The position numbers and the translations under genes are program-made. The notes under the pieces are model-generated. The model searched no databases and was not told the origin of the DNA. It saw nothing but the letters and a program-made list of their open reading frames with translations. Below, in pieces: positions 24,333 through 33,976 of a stretch of 64,000 nt of DNA; within the stretch, counting starts at the first letter, position 1, and each line of letters starts with the position of its first letter. Origin of the DNA: an uncultured Subdoligranulum sp. (GTDB taxonomy: Bacteria > Bacillota > Clostridia > Oscillospirales > Ruminococcaceae); the NCBI GenBank assembly GCA_900545545.1, contig UQZO01000003.1, positions 1 to 64,000 on the forward strand. The letters are read 5' to 3'.

Positions 24333-24670
24333 CGGCTGCGAAAGGCTTGGGCGGAATGCTACAAGCGTTCTGCGCAAGCCGCGATATGCGTTGATGCGGG
24401 AGGTTGCCGTCCGCCGATAGGCAGACGGGTTTTTCCGCGGAGTATGTCCGATCTTAGAACCGGGCGAAAGAATTACGGAAACAAAGGGATATGTACGGCG
24501 CTGCATTCTGCGGCACGGACCAATGTTCGACTTACTTTGTGATGATTCTTTCCGGGAGAACTGTGCAAAACGGTTCACCGGATTTTGTCATGCGAGAAAG
24601 TTGAACGCCCGGAAACGTGTGTGATTTATCGGCTCGCCTAAGGCACAAATTTTATTAGGAGGCGAAAGCA
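24333..24670 (+). promoter_or_regulatory. Long S10-operon leader with attenuator-like hairpin
   Basis: About 338 nt separate the promoter from rpsJ without a convincing gene. Near the middle, CCGTC-c-GCC (24407-24415) pairs with GGC-a-GACGG (24420-24428), followed by g and TTTTT (24430-24434): an intrinsic-terminator shape inside the leader of an essential operon. This suggests attenuation, most naturally by a ribosomal protein binding its own leader, as L4 does in E. coli. The rest of the leader is rich in short inverted repeats. No known leader family is recognised. Confidence 0.55.
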
Positions 24671-24982
24671 ATGGCAGTCAAAGAGAAAATCAGAATTCGT
24701 TTGAAGAGCTATGATGCATCCCTGATCGATGCTGCAGCACAGAAGATCGTGGAGACCGCTAAGCGCACCGGCGCTCGCGTGTCCGGCCCGATCCCCTTGC
24801 CCACCGACAAGGAGATCGTCACGATCCTGCGCGCTGTCCACAAGTACAAGGACAGCCGTGAGCAGTTCGAGACCCGCACCCACAAGCGTCTGATCGACAT
24901 TCTGAAGCCGTCCAACAAGACGGTTGAGGCTCTCATGAGCCTGCAGCTCCCCGCGGGCGTTGACATCGAGATCAAGCTGTGA
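24671..24982 (+). CDS. rpsJ: 30S ribosomal protein S10
   Basis: A 103-residue S10 of the 30S head, also the NusE partner of NusB in antitermination. The family start IRIRLKSYDASLIDAAAQ and the RTHKRLIDI segment are present at normal length. AGGAGGCGA precedes ATG 24671. It is the first gene of the cluster; a 163-base gap with its own inverted repeats separates it from rplC, longer than any other gap in the S10 part. Confidence 0.98.
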   Translation: MAVKEKIRIRLKSYDASLIDAAAQKIVETAKRTGARVSGPIPLPTDKEIVTILRAVHKYKDSREQFETRTHKRLIDILKPSNKTVEALMSLQLPAGVDIEIKL

Positions 24983-25145
24983 TCGAACCTCTTACATTAT
25001 AATAGCCGGTACGCGCAGCCGTGATCTGCGAACCGCCGGCACCCAATGTGAGAATCGAAAGCAACCATCTCGCTGTGAACAAACAGCGGAGAGGTCATGT
25101 TGATGGGAAACCACCAACCAATAACCTTTACAGGAGGACAAAACA

Positions 25146-25778
<633 letters not shown>

Positions 25779-25792
25779 AGGAGGAAAACACA

Positions 25793-26413
25793 ATGGCACA
25801 GTTTGATGTCGTCGATATGAACGGCAAGAAGGTTTCCACCGTTGAGCTTTCCGACGCCGTGTTCGGTATCACCCCGAACGAGAAGGCTGTCCACGAGGCA
25901 GTCGTCAACTTCCTGGCCAACCAGCGCCAGGGTACCCAGAACACCAAGATCCGCAAGGAAGTCCGCGGCGGCGGCAAGAAGCCTTGGCGCCAGAAGGGCA
26001 CCGGCCACGCTCGCCAGGGTTCTATCCGCGCTCCGCAGTGGACCCACGGTGGTGTTGCTCTCGGCCCCAAGCCCCGCAGCTACTACTACACCATCAACAA
26101 GAAGGTCAAGCGCCTGGCTCTGCTCAGCGCCCTGTCTGACAAGGCTGCCAACGGCAACCTGATCATCGTCGACAAGATCGCCGCCGATGAGTACAAGACC
26201 AAGACCGTGGTTGCCTTCCTGGCAGCTGTGGGCGCCGGCAAGAAGAACCTGATCGTCAACGATGCTCTGGACGCCAAGTTCGTCAAGAGCGCCGCCAACA
26301 TCCCCGGTGTCAAGACCGCCGCGACCGGCGTCAACACCTACGACGTGGTCAACGCCGACAAGCTGATCCTCAGCGTGGACGCCGCCAAGAAACTTGAGGA
26401 GGTATATGCGTGA
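25793..26413 (+). CDS. rplD: 50S ribosomal protein L4
   Basis: A 206-residue L4 whose extended loop lines the exit tunnel: GTQNTKIRKEVRGGGKKPW followed by QKGTGHARQGS is present (about 45-70). L4 is the S10-operon repressor in E. coli, so it is a candidate ligand of the leader at 24333-24670. Its stop codon overlaps the rplW start by one base. Confidence 0.98.
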   Translation: MAQFDVVDMNGKKVSTVELSDAVFGITPNEKAVHEAVVNFLANQRQGTQNTKIRKEVRGGGKKPWRQKGTGHARQGSIRAPQWTHGGVALGPKPRSYYYTINKKVKRLALLSALSDKAANGNLIIVDKIAADEYKTKTVVAFLAAVGAGKKNLIVNDALDAKFVKSAANIPGVKTAATGVNTYDVVNADKLILSVDAAKKLEEVYA

Positions 26414-26706
26414 TGAAATTCGCACAGGACATCGTTCTCGCCCCCGTCATCACCGAGAACTCCATGGCTGGTCTGGCCGATAAGAAGTACACCTTCAAGG
26501 TTGCCACCGACGCCACCAAGATCGACATCGCCAAGGCGGTGGAAGAGCTCTTCGGCGTCAAGGTCGCCAAGGTCAACACCATTTCGGTGCGCGGCCGTTA
26601 TCGCCGCCAGGGCATGCATGCCGGTTACACCGCCAAGAGCAAGAAGGCGATCGTAACCCTGACTCCCGACTCCAAGGAGATCGAGTTCTTCAACAGCATG
26701 GTCTGA
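26413..26706 (+). CDS. rplW: 50S ribosomal protein L23
   Basis: A 97-residue L23 at the exit-tunnel mouth, docking site for trigger factor and SRP. The family block APVITENSMAG and the extended-loop segment VRGRYRRQGMHAGYTAKSKKAIVTL are seen. ATG 26413 is favoured, overlapping the rplD stop by one base (TGATG); a GTG three bases earlier is possible. A 104-base gap with three GC stem-loops follows before rplB. Confidence 0.97.
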   Translation: MKFAQDIVLAPVITENSMAGLADKKYTFKVATDATKIDIAKAVEELFGVKVAKVNTISVRGRYRRQGMHAGYTAKSKKAIVTLTPDSKEIEFFNSMV

Positions 26707-26810
26707 TGACCCCGGCAGCATCCGCTGCCGCTCAAGAACCCCGCCGAGGGGTTCGCTTATGGGGATATGACCCCGATAAAAATTCATAAGATAACAATAA
26801 GGAGAACATC

Positions 26811-27641
<831 letters not shown>

Positions 27642-27657
27642 GGGAGGTAATTGAACA

Positions 27658-27933
27658 ATGTCTAGAAGCACCAAGAAGGGCCCTTACGTTCTGCCTTCCC
27701 TGATGAAAAAGGTCGAGGCCATGAACGAGAGCGGCAAGAAGAGCGTCGTGAAGACCTGGAGCCGTTCCTCCACCATCTTCCCCGAGTTCGTTGGTCACAC
27801 TTTCGCCGTTCATGACGGCCGCAAGCATGTGCCCGTATACGTTACCGAGGACATGGTCGGTCACAAGCTGGGTGAGTTTGCTCCCACCCGTAAGTTCACC
27901 GGCCACGGCGGCGGCAAGACCGCTGGCAAATAA
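27658..27933 (+). CDS. rpsS: 30S ribosomal protein S19
   Basis: A 91-residue S19 of the 30S head. MSRSTKKGPYV at the start and KVKTWSRSS-type block VVKTWSRSSTIFPEFVGH are canonical. GGGAGG precedes ATG 27658; it lies 17 bases before rplV. Confidence 0.98.
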   Translation: MSRSTKKGPYVLPSLMKKVEAMNESGKKSVVKTWSRSSTIFPEFVGHTFAVHDGRKHVPVYVTEDMVGHKLGEFAPTRKFTGHGGGKTAGK

Positions 27934-27950
27934 GAGAGGAGGAACATCGA

Positions 27951-28286
27951 ATGGAAGCACGGGCAATTCTCCGTTACGCCCGCATTAGTCCCCGCAAGGT
28001 TTCGATCGTGATGGACCTCATCCGTAACAAACCTCTGGACGAAGCGCTGGCTATCCTGCAGTACACCCCGAAGGCCGCCTGCGAGCCCCTTCTCAAACTG
28101 GTGAACTCTGCTGCCGCAAACGCGGAAAACAACTTCAACATGGACCGCAACAACCTGTACGTTGCAGAATGCTATGTCTGCCCCGGCCCCACGCTCAAGC
28201 GCATCATGCCGCGCGCTCAGGGCCGTGCGTACCGCATCCTCAAGCGCACCAGCCACATGACTGTTGTGCTGAAAGAGAAAGAGTAA
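27951..28286 (+). CDS. rplV: 50S ribosomal protein L22
   Basis: A 111-residue L22 whose beta hairpin reaches into the exit tunnel. ARAILRYARISPRKVSIVMD and the hairpin LKRIMPRAQGRAYRILKRTS are typical. GAGGAGGAA precedes ATG 27951. Confidence 0.98.
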   Translation: MEARAILRYARISPRKVSIVMDLIRNKPLDEALAILQYTPKAACEPLLKLVNSAAANAENNFNMDRNNLYVAECYVCPGPTLKRIMPRAQGRAYRILKRTSHMTVVLKEKE

Positions 28287-28298
28287 GGAGGTAAACAA

Positions 28299-29003
28299 AT
28301 GGGCCAGAAAGTCAATCCCCATGGCATGCGCGTGGGTGTAATTAAAGATTGGGACAGCCGCTGGTTTACCTCTAAGCAGGCATTCGGCGACACCCTGGTC
28401 GAGGATCACAAGATCCGTACGACCCTGAAGAAGCAGCTCTACGCTGCCGGCGTTCCTAAGATCGAAATCGAGCGTACCGTCGACAGCCAGACCGGTGCTC
28501 CCCGCGTGAAGGTCAACGTCTTCTGCGCGAAGCCGGGCATCGTCATCGGCAAGGGCGGCGCTGAGAGCGCCAAGCTCGAAAAGCAGCTTGCCAAGCTCAC
28601 CGGCAAGGCTGTGAACCTGAACATCATCGAAGTCAAGGGCACCACCACCAATGCTCAGCTGGTTGCTGAGGATGTTGCTTCCCAGCTGGAGCGCCGCATC
28701 GCGTTCCGCCGCGCTATGAAGCAGGCTATCCGCAACGCCATGCAGCCCCGTGACCGCAGCGCTACGCCGGCCAAGGGTATCAAGGTGACCTGCTCCGGCC
28801 GTCTGGCCGGTGCCGATATCGCCCGCACCGAGAGCTACCATGAGGGCACGATCCCCCTGCAGACTCTGCGCGCCGACATCGACTACGGCTTCGCCGAGGC
28901 CAACACCACCTATGGTAAGGTTGGCGTCAAGGTTTGGATCTACAAAGGCGAGATCCTGAAGGGCGCCAAAGCCCCCGCCAAGAAGGAAGGAGGCAAACAG
29001 TAA
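28299..29003 (+). CDS. rpsC: 30S ribosomal protein S3
   Basis: A 234-residue S3 of the mRNA entry site. The KH domain GIVIGKGGAESAKLEKQL (near 81) and the C-terminal domain with GRLAGADIARTE are intact. AAGGAGG precedes ATG 28299. The stop TAA shares one base with the rplP start. Confidence 0.98.
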   Translation: MGQKVNPHGMRVGVIKDWDSRWFTSKQAFGDTLVEDHKIRTTLKKQLYAAGVPKIEIERTVDSQTGAPRVKVNVFCAKPGIVIGKGGAESAKLEKQLAKLTGKAVNLNIIEVKGTTTNAQLVAEDVASQLERRIAFRRAMKQAIRNAMQPRDRSATPAKGIKVTCSGRLAGADIARTESYHEGTIPLQTLRADIDYGFAEANTTYGKVGVKVWIYKGEILKGAKAPAKKEGGKQ

Positions 29004-29443
29004 TGTTACTGCCGAAACGTGTTAAGTACCGCCGCGTACAGCGCGGCCGCATGACCGGCAAGGCCATGCGCGGCAACAAGGTGAATCAGGGCGATTACGG
29101 CCTGATCGCACTGGAGCCGGCCTGGATCACCTCCAACCAGATCGAGGCGGCCCGTGTTGCCATGACCCGTTATATCAAGCGTGGCGGCAAGGTCTGGATC
29201 AAGATCTTCCCCGATAAGCCCGTTACCGAGAAGCCGGCCGGCACCCGAATGGGTTCCGGTAAGGGCAGCCCGGAGTACTGGGTAGCCGTTGTTAAGCCGG
29301 GCCGCGTGCTCTTTGAGCTGGCCGATGTCTCTGAGGAGACCGCCCGCGAGGCCCTGCGTCTGGCCAGCCACAAGCTGCCGGTCCGCTGCAAATTCGTCAA
29401 GCGCGAAGACCTTGACACTGTAAAGGAGGGTGACGCTGAATGA
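29003..29443 (+). CDS. rplP: 50S ribosomal protein L16
   Basis: A 146-residue L16 that positions tRNA in the A site. MLLPKRVKYRRVQRG and MGSGKGSPEYWVAVVKPG are signatures. ATG 29003 is used: it overlaps the rpsC stop (TAATG) and AAGGAGG lies just upstream. It ends with a four-base overlap (ATGA) with rpmC. Confidence 0.98.
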   Translation: MLLPKRVKYRRVQRGRMTGKAMRGNKVNQGDYGLIALEPAWITSNQIEAARVAMTRYIKRGGKVWIKIFPDKPVTEKPAGTRMGSGKGSPEYWVAVVKPGRVLFELADVSEETAREALRLASHKLPVRCKFVKREDLDTVKEGDAE

Positions 29444-29637
29444 AAGCCACTGAACTGCGCGAAATGACCGATGTCGAGCTGAACAAGCAGCTCAAGGACC
29501 TGAAGGCCGAACTCTTCAACCTGCGCTTTCAGCACGCCATCAACCAGTTGGACAACCCCATTCGTATCGAGACCGTGAAGAAGGACATCGCCCGTGTGAT
29601 GACCGTCCTGGCCGAGAAGAATGCGAAAAACGCGTAA
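29440..29637 (+). CDS. rpmC: 50S ribosomal protein L29
   Basis: A 65-residue two-helix L29 near the tunnel exit. ELREMTDVELNKQLKDLKAE and LFNLRFQHA are typical. It is translationally coupled to rplP by an ATGA overlap and has AAAGGAGG upstream. Confidence 0.97.
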   Translation: MKATELREMTDVELNKQLKDLKAELFNLRFQHAINQLDNPIRIETVKKDIARVMTVLAEKNAKNA

Positions 29638-29652
29638 GAGGGAGGGTAAAAC

Positions 29653-29907
29653 ATGGAACGTAATCTGAGAAAGACCCGTGTGGGCATCGTTGTCTCCGAC
29701 AAGATGGACAAGACCATCGTCGTCGCCGTCAAGGACAGCGTCCAGCACCCTCTGTACAAGAAGATCTTGAAGCGCACCAAGAAGTTCAAGGCCCATGACG
29801 AGAACAACGAAGCCGGCATCGGTGACCGCGTTGAAATCATGGAGACCCGCAAGCTTTCCAAGGACGTCAACTGGCGTCTGATCAAGATCATCGAGAAAGC
29901 AAAATAA
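29653..29907 (+). CDS. rpsQ: 30S ribosomal protein S17
   Basis: An 84-residue OB-fold S17. RKTRVGIVVSDKMDKTIVV and the central KFKAHDENNEAGIGDRVEI are the family pattern. GAGGG precedes ATG 29653. Confidence 0.98.
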   Translation: MERNLRKTRVGIVVSDKMDKTIVVAVKDSVQHPLYKKILKRTKKFKAHDENNEAGIGDRVEIMETRKLSKDVNWRLIKIIEKAK

Positions 29908-29940
29908 TCAGCCTGGTACTTTGAAAGGAGGACCTGAAAG

Positions 29941-30309
29941 ATGGTTCAGATGCAAACTTATCTCAAAGTGGCCGACAATACCGGTGCCAAGGAGTTAATG
30001 TGCTTCCGTGTACTGGGCGGTACCCGCAAGAGATACGCAAACATCGGTGACATCGTGGTTTGCAGCGTCAAGAAGGCTGCTCCCGGTGGTACCGTGAAGA
30101 AGGGCGACGTGGTCAAGGCCGTCATCGTCCGTAGCAAGCACGGCCTGCGCCGTGACGACGGTTCCTACATCCGTTTCGATGAGAACGCCGCCGTTATCGT
30201 TATGGCCGACAAGAGCCCCAAGGGCACTCGTATCTTTGGACCTGTGGCGCGTGAGCTGCGCGACGCCGGCTTCACCAAGATCCTGAGCCTGGCTCCCGAA
30301 TCGCTGTAA
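29941..30309 (+). CDS. rplN: 50S ribosomal protein L14
   Basis: A 122-residue L14 of the inter-subunit face. MVQMQTYLKVADNTGAKELM and GTRIFGPVARELRDAGFTKI are diagnostic. AAAGGAGG precedes ATG 29941. Confidence 0.98.
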   Translation: MVQMQTYLKVADNTGAKELMCFRVLGGTRKRYANIGDIVVCSVKKAAPGGTVKKGDVVKAVIVRSKHGLRRDDGSYIRFDENAAVIVMADKSPKGTRIFGPVARELRDAGFTKILSLAPESL

Positions 30310-30325
30310 GGAGGTTTTAATAAGA

Positions 30326-30640
30326 ATGAACAATCTTCATGTTAAAACCGGCGACAACGTCATGATCATCTCCGGCAAGGACAAGGGCAAGACCGGCAAG
30401 GTCCTGCAGACTTCCCCGAAAGAGGGCAAGGTCATCGTCGAGGGCCTGAACATGGTCACCAAGCACGTCAAGCCTCGCCGTCAGGGTGAGCAGGGCGGCA
30501 TTGTCAAGGCCGAGGGCGCTATCTACGCCTGCAAGGTGCAGCCTGTCTGCCCCAAGTGCGGCAAGCCCACCCGCGTTGCCCATTCCGTCAAGGACGGCAA
30601 GAACGTCCGCATCTGCCGCAAGTGCGGCGCTGAACTGTAA
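30326..30640 (+). CDS. rplX: 50S ribosomal protein L24
   Basis: A 104-residue L24, an assembly initiator. The KOW motif is at VMIISGKDKGKTGKVLQTSP. The C-terminal half has CPKCGKP and CRKCGAEL, two CxxC pairs able to bind Zn2+, a form found in many clostridia and lost in others. AAGGAGG precedes ATG 30326 with an A/T-rich spacer. Confidence 0.98.
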   Translation: MNNLHVKTGDNVMIISGKDKGKTGKVLQTSPKEGKVIVEGLNMVTKHVKPRRQGEQGGIVKAEGAIYACKVQPVCPKCGKPTRVAHSVKDGKNVRICRKCGAEL

Positions 30641-30654
30641 GGGAGGAGTACACA

Positions 30655-31194
30655 ATGGCACGTTTGAAAGAACAGTATGTCAACGAGATCGCTCCGGCCC
30701 TGAACAAGAAGTTCGGCTACAAGAGCGTTATGCAGATCCCCAAGCTGGATAAGGTCATCATCAATGTTGCCGCCGGCGAAGCCAAAGAGAACGCCAAGGT
30801 CATTGACGCCATCGTCGCCGACCTGGGCCAGATCACCGGCCAGAAGGCTGTTGTCTGCAAGGCCAAGAAGAGCGTTGCAAACTTCAAGCTGCGCCAGGGC
30901 ATGCCCATCGGCGCCAAGGTCACCCTGCGTGGTGAGCGTATGTACGAGTTCGTCGATCGCCTGTTCAACGTCGCGCTGCCCCGTGTTCGCGACTTCCGCG
31001 GCATCAACGGCAACTCCTTCGACGGCCGCGGCAACTACGCCTTCGGCCTGAAAGAGCAGATCATCTTCCCCGAAATCGACTTCGACAAGGTCGACGCGAT
31101 CCGCGGCATGGACATCTGCTTCGTCACCACCGCCAAGACCGACGAGGAAGCCAAGGAGCTGCTGAAGGCTCTGGGCGCTCCGTTCGCTAACTAA
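30655..31194 (+). CDS. rplE: 50S ribosomal protein L5
   Basis: A 179-residue L5 of the 5S rRNA complex. Family blocks MQIPKLDKVIINVAAGEAK, AKKSVANFKLRQGMPIGAKV and RDFRGINGNSFDGRGNY are intact. GGGAGGA precedes ATG 30655. Confidence 0.98.
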   Translation: MARLKEQYVNEIAPALNKKFGYKSVMQIPKLDKVIINVAAGEAKENAKVIDAIVADLGQITGQKAVVCKAKKSVANFKLRQGMPIGAKVTLRGERMYEFVDRLFNVALPRVRDFRGINGNSFDGRGNYAFGLKEQIIFPEIDFDKVDAIRGMDICFVTTAKTDEEAKELLKALGAPFAN

Positions 31195-31208
31195 GGGAGG
31201 GAACCATA

Positions 31209-31394
31209 ATGGCAAAAACTTCTATGAAGCTCAAGCAGCAGCGTCCCGCCAAGTTCTCGACCCGCGCTTACAACCGCTGCAAGATCTGCGGCCGTCCCCA
31301 TGCTTACCTGCGCAAGTACGGTATCTGCCGTATCTGCTTCCGTGAGCTGGCCTACAAGGGCGAGATCCCCGGCGTCAAGAAGGCTTCCTGGTAA
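31209..31394 (+). CDS. rpsN: 30S ribosomal protein S14, zinc type
   Basis: A 61-residue type-Z S14. CKIC (near 24) and CRIC (near 40) form the zinc knuckle, and RPHAYLRKYGICRICFRELA is typical of the short C+ form. GGGAGG precedes ATG 31209. Confidence 0.98.
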   Translation: MAKTSMKLKQQRPAKFSTRAYNRCKICGRPHAYLRKYGICRICFRELAYKGEIPGVKKASW

Positions 31395-31462
31395 GCCCTT
31401 GATTGCTTCTGTCTGAACGAAAATCAACACTTTGAGAAACACAACCTAAGGAGGTTAGTGGC

Positions 31463-31861
31463 ATGCAAATCACCGATCCCATCGCGGACCTGCTTACCCG
31501 CATCCGCAACGCGAGCACTGCCAAACACCCTTCCGTGGATATCCCTGCTTCCAACCTGAAGAAGGCGATCTGCCAGATCCTGGTTGATGAGGGTTACATC
31601 AAGGGTATGAAAGTGACCGAGGACAACAAGCAGGGGACCATCACCCTGACCCTCAAGTACCAGGAAAATGGTACGCCGGTTATCGCTGGCCTGAAGCGCG
31701 TTTCCAAGCCAGGCCTGCGTATTTACACCAACTGCGAAGATATGCCCAAGGTCATGAAGGGCCTGGGCACCGCGATCATCTCCACCTCGAAAGGCGTCAT
31801 GACCGACAAGGCTGCCCGTGCTGCCCATGTCGGCGGTGAAGTCCTCGCCTTTGTGTGGTAA
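31463..31861 (+). CDS. rpsH: 30S ribosomal protein S8
   Basis: A 132-residue S8, a central assembly protein and the spc-operon repressor in E. coli. ITDPIADLLTRIRNAS and the C-terminal STSKGVMTDKAARAAHVGGE are characteristic. AAGGAGG precedes ATG 31463. Confidence 0.98.
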   Translation: MQITDPIADLLTRIRNASTAKHPSVDIPASNLKKAICQILVDEGYIKGMKVTEDNKQGTITLTLKYQENGTPVIAGLKRVSKPGLRIYTNCEDMPKVMKGLGTAIISTSKGVMTDKAARAAHVGGEVLAFVW

Positions 31862-31878
31862 GAAAGGGGCAATAGACA

Positions 31879-32427
31879 ATGTCGAGAATTGGAAGAAAAC
31901 CCATCGTCATTCCCGCGGGTGTGGAAGTCAAGGTCGACGCGGCCGAGCACGCCATCACCGTGAAGGGCCCCAAGGGTACCCTGCATTCCAAATACCATCC
32001 CCTCATGACTGTTAACGTCGAGGGCAATGAGATTTTGGTTACCCGCCCCAATGACGAGAAGGAGGCCCGCAGCCTCCATGGCCTGACCCGCACCCTCATC
32101 CATAACATGGTCATTGGTGTTACCGAAGGCTTCAAGAAGGACCTGGAAATCCAGGGCGTCGGCTACCGTGCTGCCAAGCAGGGCAACAAGCTGGTCCTGA
32201 CGCTGGGCTTCTCTCACCCCGTTGAGTTCGAGGAGACCGACACCATCAAGATCGAACTGAAGGATGCTCTGCATTTCAGCATCGTCGGTATCGACAAGCA
32301 GGAAGTCGGCCAGTATGCCGCCGAAGTCCGCGGCAAACGCCCGCCCGAGCCGTACAAGGGCAAGGGTATCCGCTATGTTGGCGAGTATGTCATCCGCAAG
32401 GAAGGCAAAGCCGGCAAGGGTAAATAA
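31879..32427 (+). CDS. rplF: 50S ribosomal protein L6
   Basis: A 182-residue L6 made of two tandem copies of one fold. MSRIGRKPIVIPAGVEV and the C-terminal GKRPPEPYKGKGIRYVGE signature are present. AAGAAAGGGG precedes ATG 31879. Confidence 0.98.
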   Translation: MSRIGRKPIVIPAGVEVKVDAAEHAITVKGPKGTLHSKYHPLMTVNVEGNEILVTRPNDEKEARSLHGLTRTLIHNMVIGVTEGFKKDLEIQGVGYRAAKQGNKLVLTLGFSHPVEFEETDTIKIELKDALHFSIVGIDKQEVGQYAAEVRGKRPPEPYKGKGIRYVGEYVIRKEGKAGKGK

Positions 32428-32445
32428 TAGGAGAGGAGAAACATT

Positions 32446-32805
32446 ATGGTCAATAAGGCTGATAAGAACGAAGCTCGTCTTCGCCGTCACCGCCGCGTCC
32501 GCGGCAAGATCAGCGGCACCGCCGAGCGTCCCCGTCTGGATGTTTTCCGCTCTGCCAAGCACATCTACGCCCAGGTTATCGATGATACCAAGGGTGTCAC
32601 CCTGGCCAGCGCGTCCAGCATGGACAAAGATTTCAACGCTTACGGCGGCAACATTGAGGCCGCTAAGAAGGTTGGCGAGGCCATCGCCAAGAAGTGCCTC
32701 GAGAAGGGCATTACCGAAGTGGTCTACGACCGCGGCGGTTTCGTCTACCAGGGCCGCGTTCAGGCGCTTGCTGAGGGCGCCCGCGAAGCCGGCCTGAAAC
32801 TGTAA
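32446..32805 (+). CDS. rplR: 50S ribosomal protein L18
   Basis: A 119-residue L18 that binds 5S rRNA. RRHRRVRGKISGTAERPRLD and the C-terminal VVYDRGGFVYQGRVQALAEG are typical. GGAGAGGAGA precedes ATG 32446. Confidence 0.98.
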   Translation: MVNKADKNEARLRRHRRVRGKISGTAERPRLDVFRSAKHIYAQVIDDTKGVTLASASSMDKDFNAYGGNIEAAKKVGEAIAKKCLEKGITEVVYDRGGFVYQGRVQALAEGAREAGLKL

Positions 32806-32823
32806 GAGGAGGGAGAAGATACA

Positions 32824-33327
32824 ATGGCCATGCAGAGAAGAGAACAAGATGACGGCATGATCACCAAGGTCGTCTCCATCAACCGCGTTTCCAAGACCGT
32901 TAAGGGTGGCCGCGTCATGAAGTTCGCCGCGCTGATCGTCGTCGGCGACGGCAAGGGCAACATCGGCTACGGCGTCGGCAAGTCCGGCGAAGTTCCCGAG
33001 GCCATCCGTAAGGGCGAAGGCGCTGCCAAGAAGAACATGCGCAAGATCGCCATGAAGGGCACCACCATTCCCCACGAGATCGTTGGCGAGTTCGGTGCAG
33101 GCCGCGTTCTGATGCGTCCCGCCGCTCCCGGTACCGGCGTTCTGGCCGGCGGTCCCGTCCGTGCGGTGCTCGAGTGCGCCGGTATCAAGGACATTCGTGC
33201 CAAGAGCCTGCGCTCCAACAACCCCATCAACGTCACTGCTGCCACCTTCGCAGGTCTGTGCGGCCTGACCGACGCCGAGAGCGTCGCGGCCAAGCGCGGC
33301 AAGACTGTTGCCGAGATCCTGGGTTAA
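32824..33327 (+). CDS. rpsE: 30S ribosomal protein S5
   Basis: A 167-residue S5 at the decoding and mRNA-entry region. VVSINRVSKTVKGGRVMKFA and the GYGVGKSGEVPEAIRKGE segment are diagnostic. GAGGAGGGAG precedes ATG 32824. Confidence 0.98.
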   Translation: MAMQRREQDDGMITKVVSINRVSKTVKGGRVMKFAALIVVGDGKGNIGYGVGKSGEVPEAIRKGEGAAKKNMRKIAMKGTTIPHEIVGEFGAGRVLMRPAAPGTGVLAGGPVRAVLECAGIKDIRAKSLRSNNPINVTAATFAGLCGLTDAESVAAKRGKTVAEILG

Positions 33328-33340
33328 GGAGGGTACTACA

Positions 33341-33520
33341 ATGGAAAAAGTTACCATTCGTCTCGCCAAGAGCCTGATCGGCCGCGGCAAAGAGCAGATC
33401 GCCGTTGCGCACTCTCTGGGCCTGAACCGTCCCGGTGAGGTTACCGAGCAGCCTGACAACGCGGCTACCCAGGGCAAGATCGCCAAGATCTCCCACCTGG
33501 TTGTCGTGACCAAGGCGTAA
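33341..33520 (+). CDS. rpmD: 50S ribosomal protein L30
   Basis: A 59-residue L30: KVTIRLAKSLIGRGKEQIAV, then the LGLNRPGEVTE turn. ATG 33341 is chosen over an in-frame upstream start at 33308 because AAGGAGGG precedes it and the size then fits the family. Confidence 0.97.
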   Translation: MEKVTIRLAKSLIGRGKEQIAVAHSLGLNRPGEVTEQPDNAATQGKIAKISHLVVVTKA

Positions 33521-33537
33521 TGCAAGGAGGTGCAAGC

Positions 33538-33975
33538 ATGAAACTTCATGAACTGAAAGCGTCCGCTGGCGCCCGCAAGGCGGTGACCCGCAAGGGCCGC
33601 GGTGCCGGTTCCGGCAACGGCAAGACCGCTGGCTTCGGCCACAAGGGTCAGAAAGCCCGTTCTGGCGTCAAGAAGGCCGGCTTCGAAGGCGGCCAGATGC
33701 CTCTGCAGCGTCGCCTGCCGAAGCGCGGCTTCAACAACATTTTCGCCACCAAGTATGTTACCATCAAGGTATCTGACCTCGAAAAGTTCGAGGCTGGTGC
33801 GACCGTCGATGCCGAGGCCCTGCTGAAGGCCGGCATCATCTCCAAGACGCTGGACGGCGTCAAGGTGCTGGGCAATGGCGAGCTGACCAAGGCTGTCAAC
33901 GTCAAGGTCGCTGCCTACACTGCCTCTGCCAAAGAAAAAATCGAGAAAGCAGGCGGGAAGGCTGAGGTGATGTAA
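33538..33975 (+). CDS. rplO: 50S ribosomal protein L15
   Basis: A 145-residue L15. The Gly/Arg-rich N-terminus VTRKGRGAGSGNGKTAGFGH and the globular VKVLGNGELTKAVNVKV are typical. GGAGG lies before ATG 33538. One base separates it from the secY GTG start. Confidence 0.98.
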   Translation: MKLHELKASAGARKAVTRKGRGAGSGNGKTAGFGHKGQKARSGVKKAGFEGGQMPLQRRLPKRGFNNIFATKYVTIKVSDLEKFEAGATVDAEALLKAGIISKTLDGVKVLGNGELTKAVNVKVAAYTASAKEKIEKAGGKAEVM

Positions 33976-33976
33976 G

